This document shows positions 22,692 to 30,529 of a stretch of 40,768 bases of DNA, piece after piece. The stretch is from Avimonoglobus sp965151315. Its GTDB lineage: Bacteria > Bacillota > Clostridia > UBA1381. Position numbers and translations under genes: made by a program. Numbering within the stretch: the first letter of the stretch is position 1; each line of letters opens with the position of its first letter. The notes beneath the pieces are model-generated. The model did no database searches, had not been told where the DNA came from, and saw nothing but the letters and a program-made list of their open reading frames with translations. The stretch lies in assembly GCA_965151315.1 (NCBI GenBank), contig CBCTZG010000017.1, positions 1 through 40,768 of the forward strand, written 5' to 3'.

Positions 22692-24515
22692 ATGGAGGAG
22701 TTTTTTGCTTGGCTGGCCCGGCAGGTTACGGTTTGGAACGACGCTGTAAACGGCGTGGTCTGGGGGATCCCGATGATTATCCTGATCTTGGGGACGGGCG
22801 TGTATATGTCTGTACGGACTGGATTTTTCCACCTGACCAAGGCCCGGCATGTGTTCCGGGAAACGTTTCTTGCTATTTTTAACCGGAAGGACGTTACCAA
22901 GACAAAGGATAAAAAAGCGATCTCTCAGTTCCAGGCCATGTCCACGGCGCTGGCGTCTACTATTGGCACCGGGAATATTACCGGCGTTGCCGCCGCAATT
23001 GCTATCGGCGGGCCTGGGTCTGTGTTCTGGATGTGGGTGTCGGCGTTTTTCGGTATGATGACCAGCTATTCCGAAAATGTACTGGGCATTTATTTCCGAA
23101 GAAAGAATTCTGACGGCGAATGGGCCGGCGGTTCCATGTATATTCTGGAAAATGGACTGCGGAACAAAAAAGGGATCCGGCATCTGGCAAAGCCGCTAGC
23201 AGTGCTGTTCGCGGTATTTTGCGTACTGGCGTCTTTCGGGATTGGCAATATGGCCCAGATCAACTCCATTTCCGGCGCCATGCACAACGCGTTCCGGATC
23301 CCGCCGCTGGTTACCGGCGTAGTGCTGGCGGTGGTAGCGGCGCTGGTGATTATGGGCGGTATTAAACGGATCGGCAGCGTGACGGAAAAGCTGGTGCCCT
23401 TTATGGCGCTGTTTTATATTGTCTGCTGCCTGACGATATTCTTTTTGAATGCAGGCCAGATCCCCTATGTGTTTGAAAGCATATTCAAAAGCGCCTTTGA
23501 CTTTTCCGCTGTCGCCGGCGCGGGCAGCGGCCTGGTGATTAAAAAAGCGATGACCATGGGCTTCCAGCGGGGGATTTTTTCCAATGAAGCCGGTCTGGGC
23601 TCCGGCGTCATGGTCAATGCCGCGTCGGATGTCAGGGAGCCCGTTAAGCAGGGAATGTGGGGAATTTTCGAGGTATTTTTCGATACGATTATCGTCTGCA
23701 CCCTGACGGCGTTTGTACTGCTGTCCAGCGTGACCGGGAACCTGATGACCTTTGACGAGGCGCTAGACGGCCTTTCTACGGATGTACGGTATGTACAAAT
23801 CAGCGATAACGCCGAGTCCAGCGGTGCGGTACCGCTGATGGACAGCCGGGCAAACCCGAAGATCCAGCTGGCGGACGGCAGCCAGACTGAGGATCCAGGC
23901 ACGATCCATACTGTTACGCCAGCCAGCGGCCAGCCGTTTACGATTCAGACCCAGACCGGCGGCCGTACCGAAGATTCCATGATCTATACCAACATTATGG
24001 CTGTGCGGGGAATTGAGAAGCGCGACGCCCAAGGGGAAATTGTTTACGCTGATGACAATACCCCGGAGATCGGCGGCGTGGAAATCCAGGCAGTGGAAGG
24101 CGTACCGCTGGTAACGTACGCCTTTTCGGAATGGTTTGGCCCGGCGGCTGGGAAGCTGCTTTCCGTGGCGGTTTTGCTGTTTGCCTTTTCTACGGTGATC
24201 GGCTGGTCCTTTTATGGGACCCGGGCCATGGAATATTTGCTGGGCCGCAGAGCTGCCAAGGTGTATCAGGGGATATTTGTGCTGTTTATCGTGGTAGGCG
24301 CGGTGATGGAGCTGGGGCTGGCGTTCCGGCTGTCTGACACGTTTAACGGGATGATGGCGATCCCCAATTTGATCGGTGTGCTGCTGCTGTCCGGGGTTGT
24401 AATCCGGATTACGAAAAATTATAAGGCGCGGCGGTTTGGCGGTGCGGACATTGAACCCATCTTATCTGCCTATCCAGACATACAGGCGGAACAGGCGGCG
24501 CGCTTAGAAAAATAG
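22692..24515 (+). CDS. AGCS-family sodium:alanine/glycine symporter with ~120-residue inserted soluble domain
   Basis: A 607-residue membrane protein of the AlsT/AGCS family, which imports alanine or glycine with sodium. Signatures include GTGVYMSVRTGFF, STIGTGNITGVAAAI-type text (STIGTGNITGVAAAIAIGGPG region, 89-109), FQRGIFSNEAGLGSG (291-305) and FAFSTVIGWSFYGTRAMEYL (497-516). Usual family length is about 450-490. The excess lies at about residues 350-472, between the helix FDTIIVCTLTAFVLLSS and the segment VTYAFSEWFGPAAGK. This insert is polar, rich in Asp, Gly, Thr and Gln, and has no membrane helix, so it is probably a folded loop domain. ATG 22692 follows AGGAGG by 5 bases. It is monocistronic, between its own promoter and a terminator. 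Confidence 0.93.
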   Translation: MEEFFAWLARQVTVWNDAVNGVVWGIPMIILILGTGVYMSVRTGFFHLTKARHVFRETFLAIFNRKDVTKTKDKKAISQFQAMSTALASTIGTGNITGVAAAIAIGGPGSVFWMWVSAFFGMMTSYSENVLGIYFRRKNSDGEWAGGSMYILENGLRNKKGIRHLAKPLAVLFAVFCVLASFGIGNMAQINSISGAMHNAFRIPPLVTGVVLAVVAALVIMGGIKRIGSVTEKLVPFMALFYIVCCLTIFFLNAGQIPYVFESIFKSAFDFSAVAGAGSGLVIKKAMTMGFQRGIFSNEAGLGSGVMVNAASDVREPVKQGMWGIFEVFFDTIIVCTLTAFVLLSSVTGNLMTFDEALDGLSTDVRYVQISDNAESSGAVPLMDSRANPKIQLADGSQTEDPGTIHTVTPASGQPFTIQTQTGGRTEDSMIYTNIMAVRGIEKRDAQGEIVYADDNTPEIGGVEIQAVEGVPLVTYAFSEWFGPAAGKLLSVAVLLFAFSTVIGWSFYGTRAMEYLLGRRAAKVYQGIFVLFIVVGAVMELGLAFRLSDTFNGMMAIPNLIGVLLLSGVVIRITKNYKARRFGGADIEPILSAYPDIQAEQAARLEK

Positions 24516-24520
24516 ACAAA

Positions 24521-24554
24521 GCAAAAAAACAGAGCCGGCGGCTCTGTTTTTTGC
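24521..24554. terminator. Bidirectional terminator between convergent genes
   Basis: CAGAGCC (24530-24536) pairs with GGCTCTG (24540-24546), extended by an A-run on the left and a T-run on the right. It serves both the symporter gene and the leftward propeller-like gene. Confidence 0.92.
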
Positions 24555-24563
24555 TGATGGAAT

Positions 24564-25646
24564 TTATATGCATTCCAGGCCGGGCTGGGCTTGCTGCAAA
24601 ACGGCCAGCCTTGACTTCAGCTCCTCCGATTCCTGCCGGAGCATTTTAATCTCCCGTTTCAAGTCTACGATCTCAGCCCGGGTCATATCGATCATGATTT
24701 TGATTTTAGCCAATTCCAGGGTATCCTGGGGCTCTGGTTTTTTCACCACAGGCACAACCTGAAAATCATGGGGTGCGAACAGGTCGTTGGTACCGAAGAT
24801 ATGCAGGGAGCCGGCGGAATGGTTACCGTAATAGTGATAAATAGCATTTCCCTTCTGTACATAATACAGCTCCGCGGACTTGCCCGGATTGACAAACTGC
24901 ATGGGTGTGCTCCAGGTCGCGCCGCCGTTCAGGCTGGTTAAGTAACGGATAAAGTCTCCGTCGCGCCATAATAGCAGAAGCCGGTTCTCATTGGGGACTA
25001 AGATCGGGTCTTCCGCATATTTATAAGCATAAACTGGCTTATTTTGAAAATAAATGGAATTATCTTTAATATAGGTTAAAAGCTGGGTTTGCCCAGCGGG
25101 CAAAACGTAAGGCATGGACGCTTGTTCCGCAATGGGCACAAAGCGATCCGGCTTGCCGTCGGATAGATCCTGATACCCTAAAGCCCCAGCCGCGTTGGTG
25201 TAATAAACCCGGCCGCCCGAAATAAAGAAGTCACTGGCTGCAATTTTGTCAATCGGCGTCGGCTGTGCCTGGTTCCCCAGTACACAGTGGACCAGCAGGC
25301 GCTCTTTTTCGTATTGGGCGGAGTATAAGAGCTGGAGCCGGCCGCCTGCAGGGGCAATTTTAATGATCTCCGGTCGGATATCCTCTTTTAAGGCCGCTAA
25401 CGTATATTTGTGCCAAGTGTCCCCTTTATACAGCAGATAAACGATTTCTGAGGCGGAATTGGCGCAGATAATATGGATGATCTGGTTTTCATCAATAAAC
25501 ACGCTGAAATGGTCTAAAGACTGGCGGTACAGGATCTGATATTCCTGCCATAGGCCGTTCTTCTGCCGGCGCATACACAGTCCTTCATAGGGTTTATAGA
25601 AATAATGCTCCTGGTCTCCGTTATGTAAAAGAATATAATTGGTCAT
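24564..25646 (-). CDS. Uncharacterised beta-rich (propeller-like) protein with C-terminal coiled coil
   Basis: A 360-residue protein I cannot assign to a named family. Residues 1-300 show a repeating pattern of short beta strands rich in Tyr, Ile and Leu (for example HFSVFIDENQIIHIICANSA and YYVQKGNAIYHYYGN), as in WD-like or sialidase-type propellers. One Asp-box-like motif SLNGGATW (238-245) fits a sialidase/BNR repeat. Residues 308-353 (LELAKIKIMIDMTRAEIVDLKREIKM onward) form a strong coiled coil, which suggests oligomerisation. No signal peptide or membrane helix is seen, so it is likely cytoplasmic. AGGAGGG precedes the ATG. It lies beside an XRE regulator on the same strand (72-base gap). 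An enzyme is unlikely; a scaffold or sensor is a guess. Confidence 0.72.
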   Translation of the reverse strand: MTNYILLHNGDQEHYFYKPYEGLCMRRQKNGLWQEYQILYRQSLDHFSVFIDENQIIHIICANSASEIVYLLYKGDTWHKYTLAALKEDIRPEIIKIAPAGGRLQLLYSAQYEKERLLVHCVLGNQAQPTPIDKIAASDFFISGGRVYYTNAAGALGYQDLSDGKPDRFVPIAEQASMPYVLPAGQTQLLTYIKDNSIYFQNKPVYAYKYAEDPILVPNENRLLLLWRDGDFIRYLTSLNGGATWSTPMQFVNPGKSAELYYVQKGNAIYHYYGNHSAGSLHIFGTNDLFAPHDFQVVPVVKKPEPQDTLELAKIKIMIDMTRAEIVDLKREIKMLRQESEELKSRLAVLQQAQPGLECI

Positions 25647-25718
25647 AAAAAATCCCTCCTGTATGCCAATATATGCGGGTAAAACCAGGAATATGACATG
25701 GGCGGGAGTTTTTGAATA

Positions 25719-26048
25719 TTATGGTTTACGACGGTCAAAGTCCACGACAGCATGCATGATGTCAAGCATCTGTTCTTTCCGCGGCGCCGCTAGACTGCGG
25801 TAAAGGCGGACCAGCCGTTTTTCATCCGCGGTATACTTCGGCTTTTCCGGCGACAGGCCTAAAAACGCGTCGACAGATAGGCCGTAGAACTTACACAAAA
25901 TTCCGAAAGTTTCCAAATCGGGCTCGGCTACGCCGTTTTCATAGCCGGAGAGGTTCTTATTATTGATGCCGGTGGCTTTCATGACATCCATCTGGCGTAG
26001 ATCCAGGTCTTCCCGCGCGGTTTTCAATATTTCCCCGATGTTAAGCAT
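25719..26048 (-). CDS. XRE-family helix-turn-helix transcriptional regulator
   Basis: A 109-residue protein with a Cro/C1-type helix-turn-helix at residues 6-62: IGEILKTAREDLDLRQMDVMKATGINNKNLSGYENGVAEPDLETFGILCKFYGLSVDAFLG, close to the family consensus. The C-terminal 40 residues (ADEKRLVRLYRSLAAPRKEQMLDIMHAVVDF) are helical and typical of small XRE regulators. ATG 26048 is preceded by GAGGAGG at 8 bases. It sits just upstream of the propeller-like gene on the same strand and may control it, itself, or the AT-rich intergenic region. The ligand is unknown. Confidence 0.92.
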   Translation of the reverse strand: MLNIGEILKTAREDLDLRQMDVMKATGINNKNLSGYENGVAEPDLETFGILCKFYGLSVDAFLGLSPEKPKYTADEKRLVRLYRSLAAPRKEQMLDIMHAVVDFDRRKP

Positions 26049-26278
26049 ATGCAGCGCCTCCTCAAAAATACTATTCGATGTATATCATATAATATTTTCC
26101 GGATCGAACGGCATTATTCCAAAAATATTAGAAAATTATATTTATTCCTATAAAATGTGAAAACTAGAAAAAAAGATTTTTATGTAAAAACTTTTAAATT
26201 TTTTTAATCGATGTATAAAGCGCAAAATAACGGTTAAACTGTTACTGACCTCACAAAATACATTTACCCCTGATTGGC

Positions 26279-26317
26279 TGGGCTGTTTAAAAAATTTTTA
26301 AGCAGCCCGGCTTTTTT
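26279..26317 (+). terminator. Strong rightward terminator with no upstream gene
   Basis: GGGCTG plus TTTAAAAA pairs with TTTTTAAGCAGCCC with one wobble, giving an almost perfect 14-base stem, then GGCTTTTTTG. Nothing coding lies before it on this strand for about 230 bases, so it may end a small RNA or a leader transcript. Confidence 0.8.
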
Positions 26318-26358
26318 GTGCAATGCTCAAAAATTTTTTGGATCAACGGGAAAAAGAT

Positions 26359-26387
26359 TGGACAAATCCGTTAAAATGTAGTAAAAT
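26359..26387 (+). promoter_or_regulatory. Promoter of leuC-leuD-leuB
   Basis: TGGACA (26359-26364) and TAAAAT (26382-26387), preceded by TGTAG, are separated by 17 bases. The 5' leader would be only about 25 bases, leaving no room for a T-box or attenuator peptide after this promoter. Confidence 0.78.
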
Positions 26388-26420
26388 AAATAAAATTGGA
26401 TCATAAGGAGTGGAAAGAAA

Positions 26421-27683
26421 ATGGGAATGACAATGACGCAGAAAATTTTAGCCCATGCCGCCGGCGCACCAAGCGTAAAAGCGGGGGACTTGATTATGGC
26501 GGAGCTGAATCTTGTTTTGGGCAACGATATTACAACGCCGGTAGCCATCGGGGAGTTTGATAAAATTGGGTGCGGGTCTGTATTTGACCGGGCGAAAATC
26601 GCCTTAGTGCCGGATCATTTTACCCCGAATAAGGATATTAAATCCGCGCAGCAGGCGAAAAAAGTCCGGATGTTTGCCAGGGAGCAGGAGATCGTGAACT
26701 ACTTTGAGGTAGGCGAAATGGGGATTGAGCACGCGCTTCTGCCGGAAAAGGGATTGGTCGTAGCCGGCGACGTAGTGATCGGCGCGGATTCCCACACCTG
26801 TACCTACGGCGCGCTGGGGGCGTTTTCCACCGGGGTCGGGTCTACCGATATGGCCGCTGGGATGGCCACCGGAAAGGCCTGGTTCAAGGTGCCGGAGGCG
26901 ATCAAATTCAACCTGACCGGCAAGCTGCGGCCCTATGTCAGCGGCAAGGATCTGATTTTACATATTATCGGCATGATCGGCGTAGACGGTGCTTTGTATA
27001 AATCAATGGAATTTACCGGGGAAGGGGTGCATACCCTGACTATGGACGACCGGTTCACTGTTGCCAACATGGCCATTGAGGCCGGCGCGAAAAACGGTAT
27101 TTTCGAAGTGGACGGCCTGACCCGGGAATATATGCGAGCCCATTCTGCCCGGGAATTTACAGAGTACACAGCGGACGCGGACGCAGAATATGCCCGGGTG
27201 ATCGACATTGACCTGTCGAAAGTCCCCCATACCGTCAGCTTCCCCCATCTGCCGGAAAACACCCGCACCCCGGAAAATTGGGGCACTGTGGAAATCGACC
27301 AGGTCGTCATCGGCTCCTGCACCAACGGCCGGCTGTCCGACTTGCGGGGCGCGGCGGAGATCCTCCGGGGGCGGAAGGTGAAAAAAGGGGTCCGGGCCAT
27401 TGTGTTCCCAGCAACCCAGAAAATCTATTTAGACGCGATCAAGGAAGGAATCATTACAGACCTGGTAGAGGCGGGCTGTACCATTTCAGCGCCCACCTGC
27501 GGACCTTGCCTGGGCGGGCATATGGGGATTTTGGCGGAAGGTGAACGGTGCGTAGCCACCACCAACCGGAATTTTGTGGGCCGGATGGGCCATGTAGACA
27601 GTGAAGTGTATCTGGCAAGCCCCCAGGTGGCCGCAGCAAGCGCGGTGCTGGGACGGATCGCCGCGCCGGAAGAAGTATTGTGA
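26421..27683 (+). CDS. leuC: 3-isopropylmalate dehydratase large subunit
   Basis: A 420-residue aconitase-superfamily protein that, with LeuD, isomerises 2- to 3-isopropylmalate in leucine synthesis. The iron-sulfur cysteines are Cys300 (IGSCTNGRLSDL), Cys360 and Cys363 (PTCGPCLGGHMG), and GADSHTCTYGALGAFSTGVGSTDMA is a substrate-binding region. The length fits the shorter archaeal/clostridial form rather than the longer enterobacterial LeuC (about 465). A homoaconitase or related dehydratase cannot be excluded from motifs, but leuD and leuB next to it make LeuC the best call. AAGGAG lies about 10 bases before ATG. Confidence 0.95.
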   Translation: MGMTMTQKILAHAAGAPSVKAGDLIMAELNLVLGNDITTPVAIGEFDKIGCGSVFDRAKIALVPDHFTPNKDIKSAQQAKKVRMFAREQEIVNYFEVGEMGIEHALLPEKGLVVAGDVVIGADSHTCTYGALGAFSTGVGSTDMAAGMATGKAWFKVPEAIKFNLTGKLRPYVSGKDLILHIIGMIGVDGALYKSMEFTGEGVHTLTMDDRFTVANMAIEAGAKNGIFEVDGLTREYMRAHSAREFTEYTADADAEYARVIDIDLSKVPHTVSFPHLPENTRTPENWGTVEIDQVVIGSCTNGRLSDLRGAAEILRGRKVKKGVRAIVFPATQKIYLDAIKEGIITDLVEAGCTISAPTCGPCLGGHMGILAEGERCVATTNRNFVGRMGHVDSEVYLASPQVAAASAVLGRIAAPEEVL

Positions 27684-27702
27684 GAAAGGCAGGAATGCGG
27701 AT

Positions 27703-28191
27703 ATGAAAGCACAGGGAAAAGTAATTAAATACGGAGATAATATTGATACGGACGTGATCATCCCGGCCCGTTATCTGAGCACATGGCTGCCGGAGGAGCT
27801 GGCCAAGCATTGCATGGAGGATATTGACAAGGATTTTGTGAACAAGGTTCAAAAAGGCGATATTATGGTAGGCGGCGCCAATTTCGGCTGCGGCTCATCC
27901 CGGGAGCACGCACCCATCGCCATTAAGGCCAGCGGGATTTCCTGCGTGATCGCCAAGGATTTCGCCCGGATATTCTTCCGCAATGCCATCAATATCGGCC
28001 TGCCCATCCTGGAATGCGCTGAGGCTTCCGCGGATATCGCGCCGGGGGATGAAGTCAGCGTGGATTTTGACACTGGCGTGATTACGAATTTGACGAAAAA
28101 TAAGACTTATCAGGCGGCGGCGTTCCCGCCGTTTATGCAGGATATTATCAATGCCGGCGGCCTGATCGAACAGATCAAAAAGAGTAAATAA
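27703..28191 (+). CDS. leuD: 3-isopropylmalate dehydratase small subunit
   Basis: A 162-residue swivel subunit partnered with LeuC. It begins MKAQGKVIKYGDNIDTDVIIPARYL and holds the signature GANFGCGSSREHAPIA, which contacts substrate, plus IFFRNAINIGLPILEC. Standard length for the short type. ATG 27703 is chosen because it follows leuC after 19 bases with an AGGAATG site; the longer in-frame start overlaps leuC and is a shadow. leuB follows after 13 bases. Confidence 0.96.
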   Translation: MKAQGKVIKYGDNIDTDVIIPARYLSTWLPEELAKHCMEDIDKDFVNKVQKGDIMVGGANFGCGSSREHAPIAIKASGISCVIAKDFARIFFRNAINIGLPILECAEASADIAPGDEVSVDFDTGVITNLTKNKTYQAAAFPPFMQDIINAGGLIEQIKKSK

Positions 28192-28204
28192 AGGAGCGGA
28201 GAAT

Positions 28205-29272
28205 ATGGCAGAGTTTAATATCGCGCTGATGCCCGGCGACGGGATCGGCCCGGAAATCGTAGCCGGCGCTGTAACGGTTTTAGGCGCGGTGGAAAAGAAG
28301 TTTGGACATCACTTTAACTATACGGAGGCGGATATCGGCGGCTGTGCCATTGATCGGTACGGTACCAGCCTGCCCCAGAAAACCATTGATATCTGTCTGG
28401 GCGCGGACAGTGTCCTTTTAGGCGCTGTAGGCGGGCCTAAATGGGATCAGGTTCCTGCTGAAATCCGGCCAGAAAGCGGGCTTTTGGGGATCCGGAAAGC
28501 GTTAGGGCTGTATTCTAACCTGCGGCCTTCCATTCTAAAGCCCCAGCTGAAAGCGGCGTCGCCTTTGAAGGATGAAAAGCTCGCCGGCGGACTGGACATT
28601 ATGGTCGTCCGGGAGCTTACCGGCGGGATTTACTTTGGGAAAAAACAGCGGGCGGAAGATAATAGCTGGGCCTCCGATGAGGAAAAATATTCCCGGGAAG
28701 AAATTCTGCGGATCGGGAAGATCGCCTTTGAAACGGCCATGATCCGGAAAAAGCAGGTAGTTTCCGTGGATAAGGCCAACGTACTGGAATCCTCCCGGCT
28801 GTGGCGGGAAACCATGACCCAGCTCAGCAAGGATTACCCAGAGGTAACCCTTTCCCATATGTATGTGGACAACGCCGCTATGCAGCTGGCCATCCATCCG
28901 GCCCAGTTTGACGTGATCGTGACCTCCAACATTTTCGGCGACATTCTTTCCGATCTATCCAGCGCCATTGCTGGTTCTATCGGCATGCTGCCATCGGCGT
29001 CTCTGGGCGCGGACAAGCGGGGGATGTATGAGCCGATCCACGGTTCCGCGCCGGATATTGCAGGCCAAGACCTGGCAAACCCCATTGCCACAATCGTTTC
29101 CGCAGGGATGATGCTGGAGCTGTCCTTTGGACTTTTGGAGGAAGCAAAGGCGATCAACCAGGCGGTAGACAAGGTCCTAGACGAGGGTTACCGGACGGCG
29201 GATATCATGTCGCAGGGGATGAAGCAGGTCGGGACAAAGGAAATGGCGGCTTTGATCGCCGCCCGCCTGTAA
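28205..29272 (+). CDS. leuB: 3-isopropylmalate dehydrogenase
   Basis: A 355-residue NAD-dependent decarboxylating dehydrogenase, the third step of leucine synthesis. It begins MAEFNIALMPGDGIGPEIV, with LLGAVGGPKWD, VVRELTGGIYFG (the leucine-type substrate-recognition loop), SVDKANVLESSRLWRE, TSNIFGDILSDLSSAIAGSIGMLPSASLG and EPIHGSAPDIAGQDLANP. Length is normal. GGAGCGG precedes the ATG. leuA and the ilv genes are not in the window. No clear terminator follows; mecA has its own promoter. Confidence 0.97.
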   Translation: MAEFNIALMPGDGIGPEIVAGAVTVLGAVEKKFGHHFNYTEADIGGCAIDRYGTSLPQKTIDICLGADSVLLGAVGGPKWDQVPAEIRPESGLLGIRKALGLYSNLRPSILKPQLKAASPLKDEKLAGGLDIMVVRELTGGIYFGKKQRAEDNSWASDEEKYSREEILRIGKIAFETAMIRKKQVVSVDKANVLESSRLWRETMTQLSKDYPEVTLSHMYVDNAAMQLAIHPAQFDVIVTSNIFGDILSDLSSAIAGSIGMLPSASLGADKRGMYEPIHGSAPDIAGQDLANPIATIVSAGMMLELSFGLLEEAKAINQAVDKVLDEGYRTADIMSQGMKQVGTKEMAALIAARL

Positions 29273-29323
29273 TCAGGTTTATTGTGACATTTTGTGTAAT
29301 TAAAAACAAATGCTGAAAAACTA

Positions 29324-29352
29324 TTCCCAAAAAACCTGGAGTGTAGTATAAT
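29324..29352 (+). promoter_or_regulatory. Promoter of mecA
   Basis: A perfect -10 TATAAT (29347-29352) in the context GTGTAG lies 17 bases after a weak -35, TTCCCA (29324-29329). Confidence 0.68.
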
Positions 29353-29368
29353 GTAAATAGAAAGGCAT

Positions 29369-29959
29369 GTGAGGGATTTGAGAATAGAAAAAATTGAAGG
29401 AAATAAAATCAGAGTCACCCTGTTTCAGGAGGATCTGGACTGCTATCATATCGACGTCAAAATGCTCCGGCCGGATTCTCCCCAGCTACATACCTTTTTG
29501 TTTAAAATTATGGAGAGGGTCAAGCGGGAAACTGGTTTCAACCCCTATACCGGGCAGATCGTGGTCGAGGCCAAGCCGTCTCCGGAGGGTATCGTGCTGG
29601 TGGTGACAAAAATTTCGGAGCATAAACCCAAAGCAGTTAAAGGCGCCGCCGGCATCCGGGTCCGGGCGGTAAAGCGGGCGCGGCCCAAAAAAAGAATTTA
29701 TTGCTTTGATTCCTTTTTAGATCTATGCGGCGCCTTTGAGCATATACAGACAGAGCTGCTGGGCCGATTGTACTGTACGGAGGACCGTTTCTACCTTGTC
29801 AGTGAAAACGGGCCCGACGGCTATGACCGGCTGACAGAGTTCGGAGCCCTGATCGGCCATGGCCGGGTAACAGAGGCGTTTTTAGCGGAGCATGGACGGC
29901 TGATTGCGCAGGGGAGCGGTCTGCGGGAAATGGCAGCGTATGTAAAAAATTTAAAATAA
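29369..29959 (+). CDS. mecA: MecA-family adaptor protein
   Basis: A protein of about 196 residues that resembles MecA, the adaptor which delivers substrates (ComK in Bacillus) to the ClpC-ClpP protease. The N-terminal domain MRIEKIEGNKIRVTLFQEDL with FLFKIMERVKRETGFNPYTGQIVVEAKPSPEGIVLVVTKI is typical; the C-terminal domain (IYCFDSFLDLCGAF onward, to the end) is the ClpC-binding type. The start is uncertain: GTG 29369 gives MRDLRIE, while TTG 29378 gives the usual MRIE. It is expressed from its own promoter. A role in competence should not be assumed in Clostridia; quality-control or sporulation roles are also possible. Confidence 0.85.
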   Translation: MRDLRIEKIEGNKIRVTLFQEDLDCYHIDVKMLRPDSPQLHTFLFKIMERVKRETGFNPYTGQIVVEAKPSPEGIVLVVTKISEHKPKAVKGAAGIRVRAVKRARPKKRIYCFDSFLDLCGAFEHIQTELLGRLYCTEDRFYLVSENGPDGYDRLTEFGALIGHGRVTEAFLAEHGRLIAQGSGLREMAAYVKNLK

Positions 29960-29962
29960 GGC

Positions 29963-29991
29963 TTGCCAAAACTGCGTTCTTGGTATATAAT
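29963..29991 (+). promoter_or_regulatory. Promoter of yajC
   Basis: TTGCCA (29963-29968) and TATAAT (29986-29991) with a 17-base spacer, 37 bases before the ATG. Confidence 0.87.
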
Positions 29992-30028
29992 TGTAGAGCA
30001 TCTTTATTTTTGAAAGGAAGAATTATAC

Positions 30029-30475
30029 ATGTTTGAAGAAATCGTAGTTTACGCAGATCCAGCAGAAGCGCCCCAGGCCCCACAGGAAAATACACAGACC
30101 GCTGCGGCGACCCAGAACCCCCAGGACGCTTTGGTCCCGCCCGCAAACAGCGGTTCGGCAGACGCGCAGGGACAGGCCGCGGGCCCGCTGGCAATGATTA
30201 TAAGCTTTTTGCCGATGATTCTAATTATTGTTCTGCTGTATTTCATGATGATCCGGCCCCAGCGGAAAAAGGAAAAAGAAACGAAAAAAATGCTGGCGGC
30301 AATGAAGGTGGGCGATAAGGTCACGACCATCGGCGGGATCTGCGGCAAAATCTCCAAGATCAAGGACGATTATGTATATCTGGAAACGGGCAGTATTGGA
30401 ACACCTACAGAAAAGTCCTATATTAAAATGGAAAGAAGCGCGATCAAATCGGTTGAGCAAAAAATCGAAGCATAG
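30029..30475 (+). CDS. yajC: YajC-family Sec translocase accessory protein, with long N-terminal extension
   Basis: A 148-residue membrane protein of the YajC family, a partner of SecDF in the protein export machinery. The membrane helix is MIISFLPMILIIVLLYFMMI (about 55-75), followed by the family motif RPQRKKEKETKKMLAAMKVGDKVTTIGGICGKISKI and a short beta domain. About 50 Ala/Gln/Pro/Asn-rich residues precede the helix, more than in short family members; this region is probably extracellular and disordered. AAAGGAAG precedes the ATG. In the ordering seen in Clostridia, yajC lies near scfAB and secDF; secDF itself is not in the window. Confidence 0.94.
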   Translation: MFEEIVVYADPAEAPQAPQENTQTAAATQNPQDALVPPANSGSADAQGQAAGPLAMIISFLPMILIIVLLYFMMIRPQRKKEKETKKMLAAMKVGDKVTTIGGICGKISKIKDDYVYLETGSIGTPTEKSYIKMERSAIKSVEQKIEA

Positions 30476-30478
30476 TTT

Positions 30479-30528
30479 AAAAGCCTCCGGAATATATATG
30501 TACAAAGTATATATTTTGGAGGTTTTTT
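30479..30528 (+). terminator. Terminator hairpin that includes the next gene's ribosome binding site
   Basis: AAAAGCCTCC and ATATATAT on the left (30479-30499) pair with ATATAT, TTTT, GGAGG and a T-run on the right (30509-30527), around a 9-base loop. The GGAGG (30518-30522) that serves as ribosome binding site for ATG 30530 lies in the 3' arm, so folding would both end transcription and hide that site. Confidence 0.85.
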
Positions 30529-30529
30529 T

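Larger units (their letters stand above)
26049..26420. promoter_or_regulatory. AT-rich intergenic region with repeated TCGATGTATA boxes, a palindrome and an orphan terminator
   Basis: This 372-base gap separates divergent genes (XRE regulator leftward, leuC rightward). TCGATGTATA occurs twice as a direct repeat (26075-26084, at the XRE gene's upstream edge, and 26208-26217). A near-palindrome TAACGGTTAAACTGTTA lies at 26229-26245. A strong rightward terminator (26279-26317) ends any transcript arising between 26090 and 26280, although no gene is seen there. The leuC promoter lies at 26359-26387. The boxes could be operators of the XRE protein; this is inference. Confidence 0.55.

Noticed and set aside
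26388..26420. A T-box or leader peptide controlling leuC-leuD-leuB
   Set aside because: Only about 30 bases lie between the promoter and ATG, with no T-box motif or Leu-codon run; the upstream terminator precedes the promoter.
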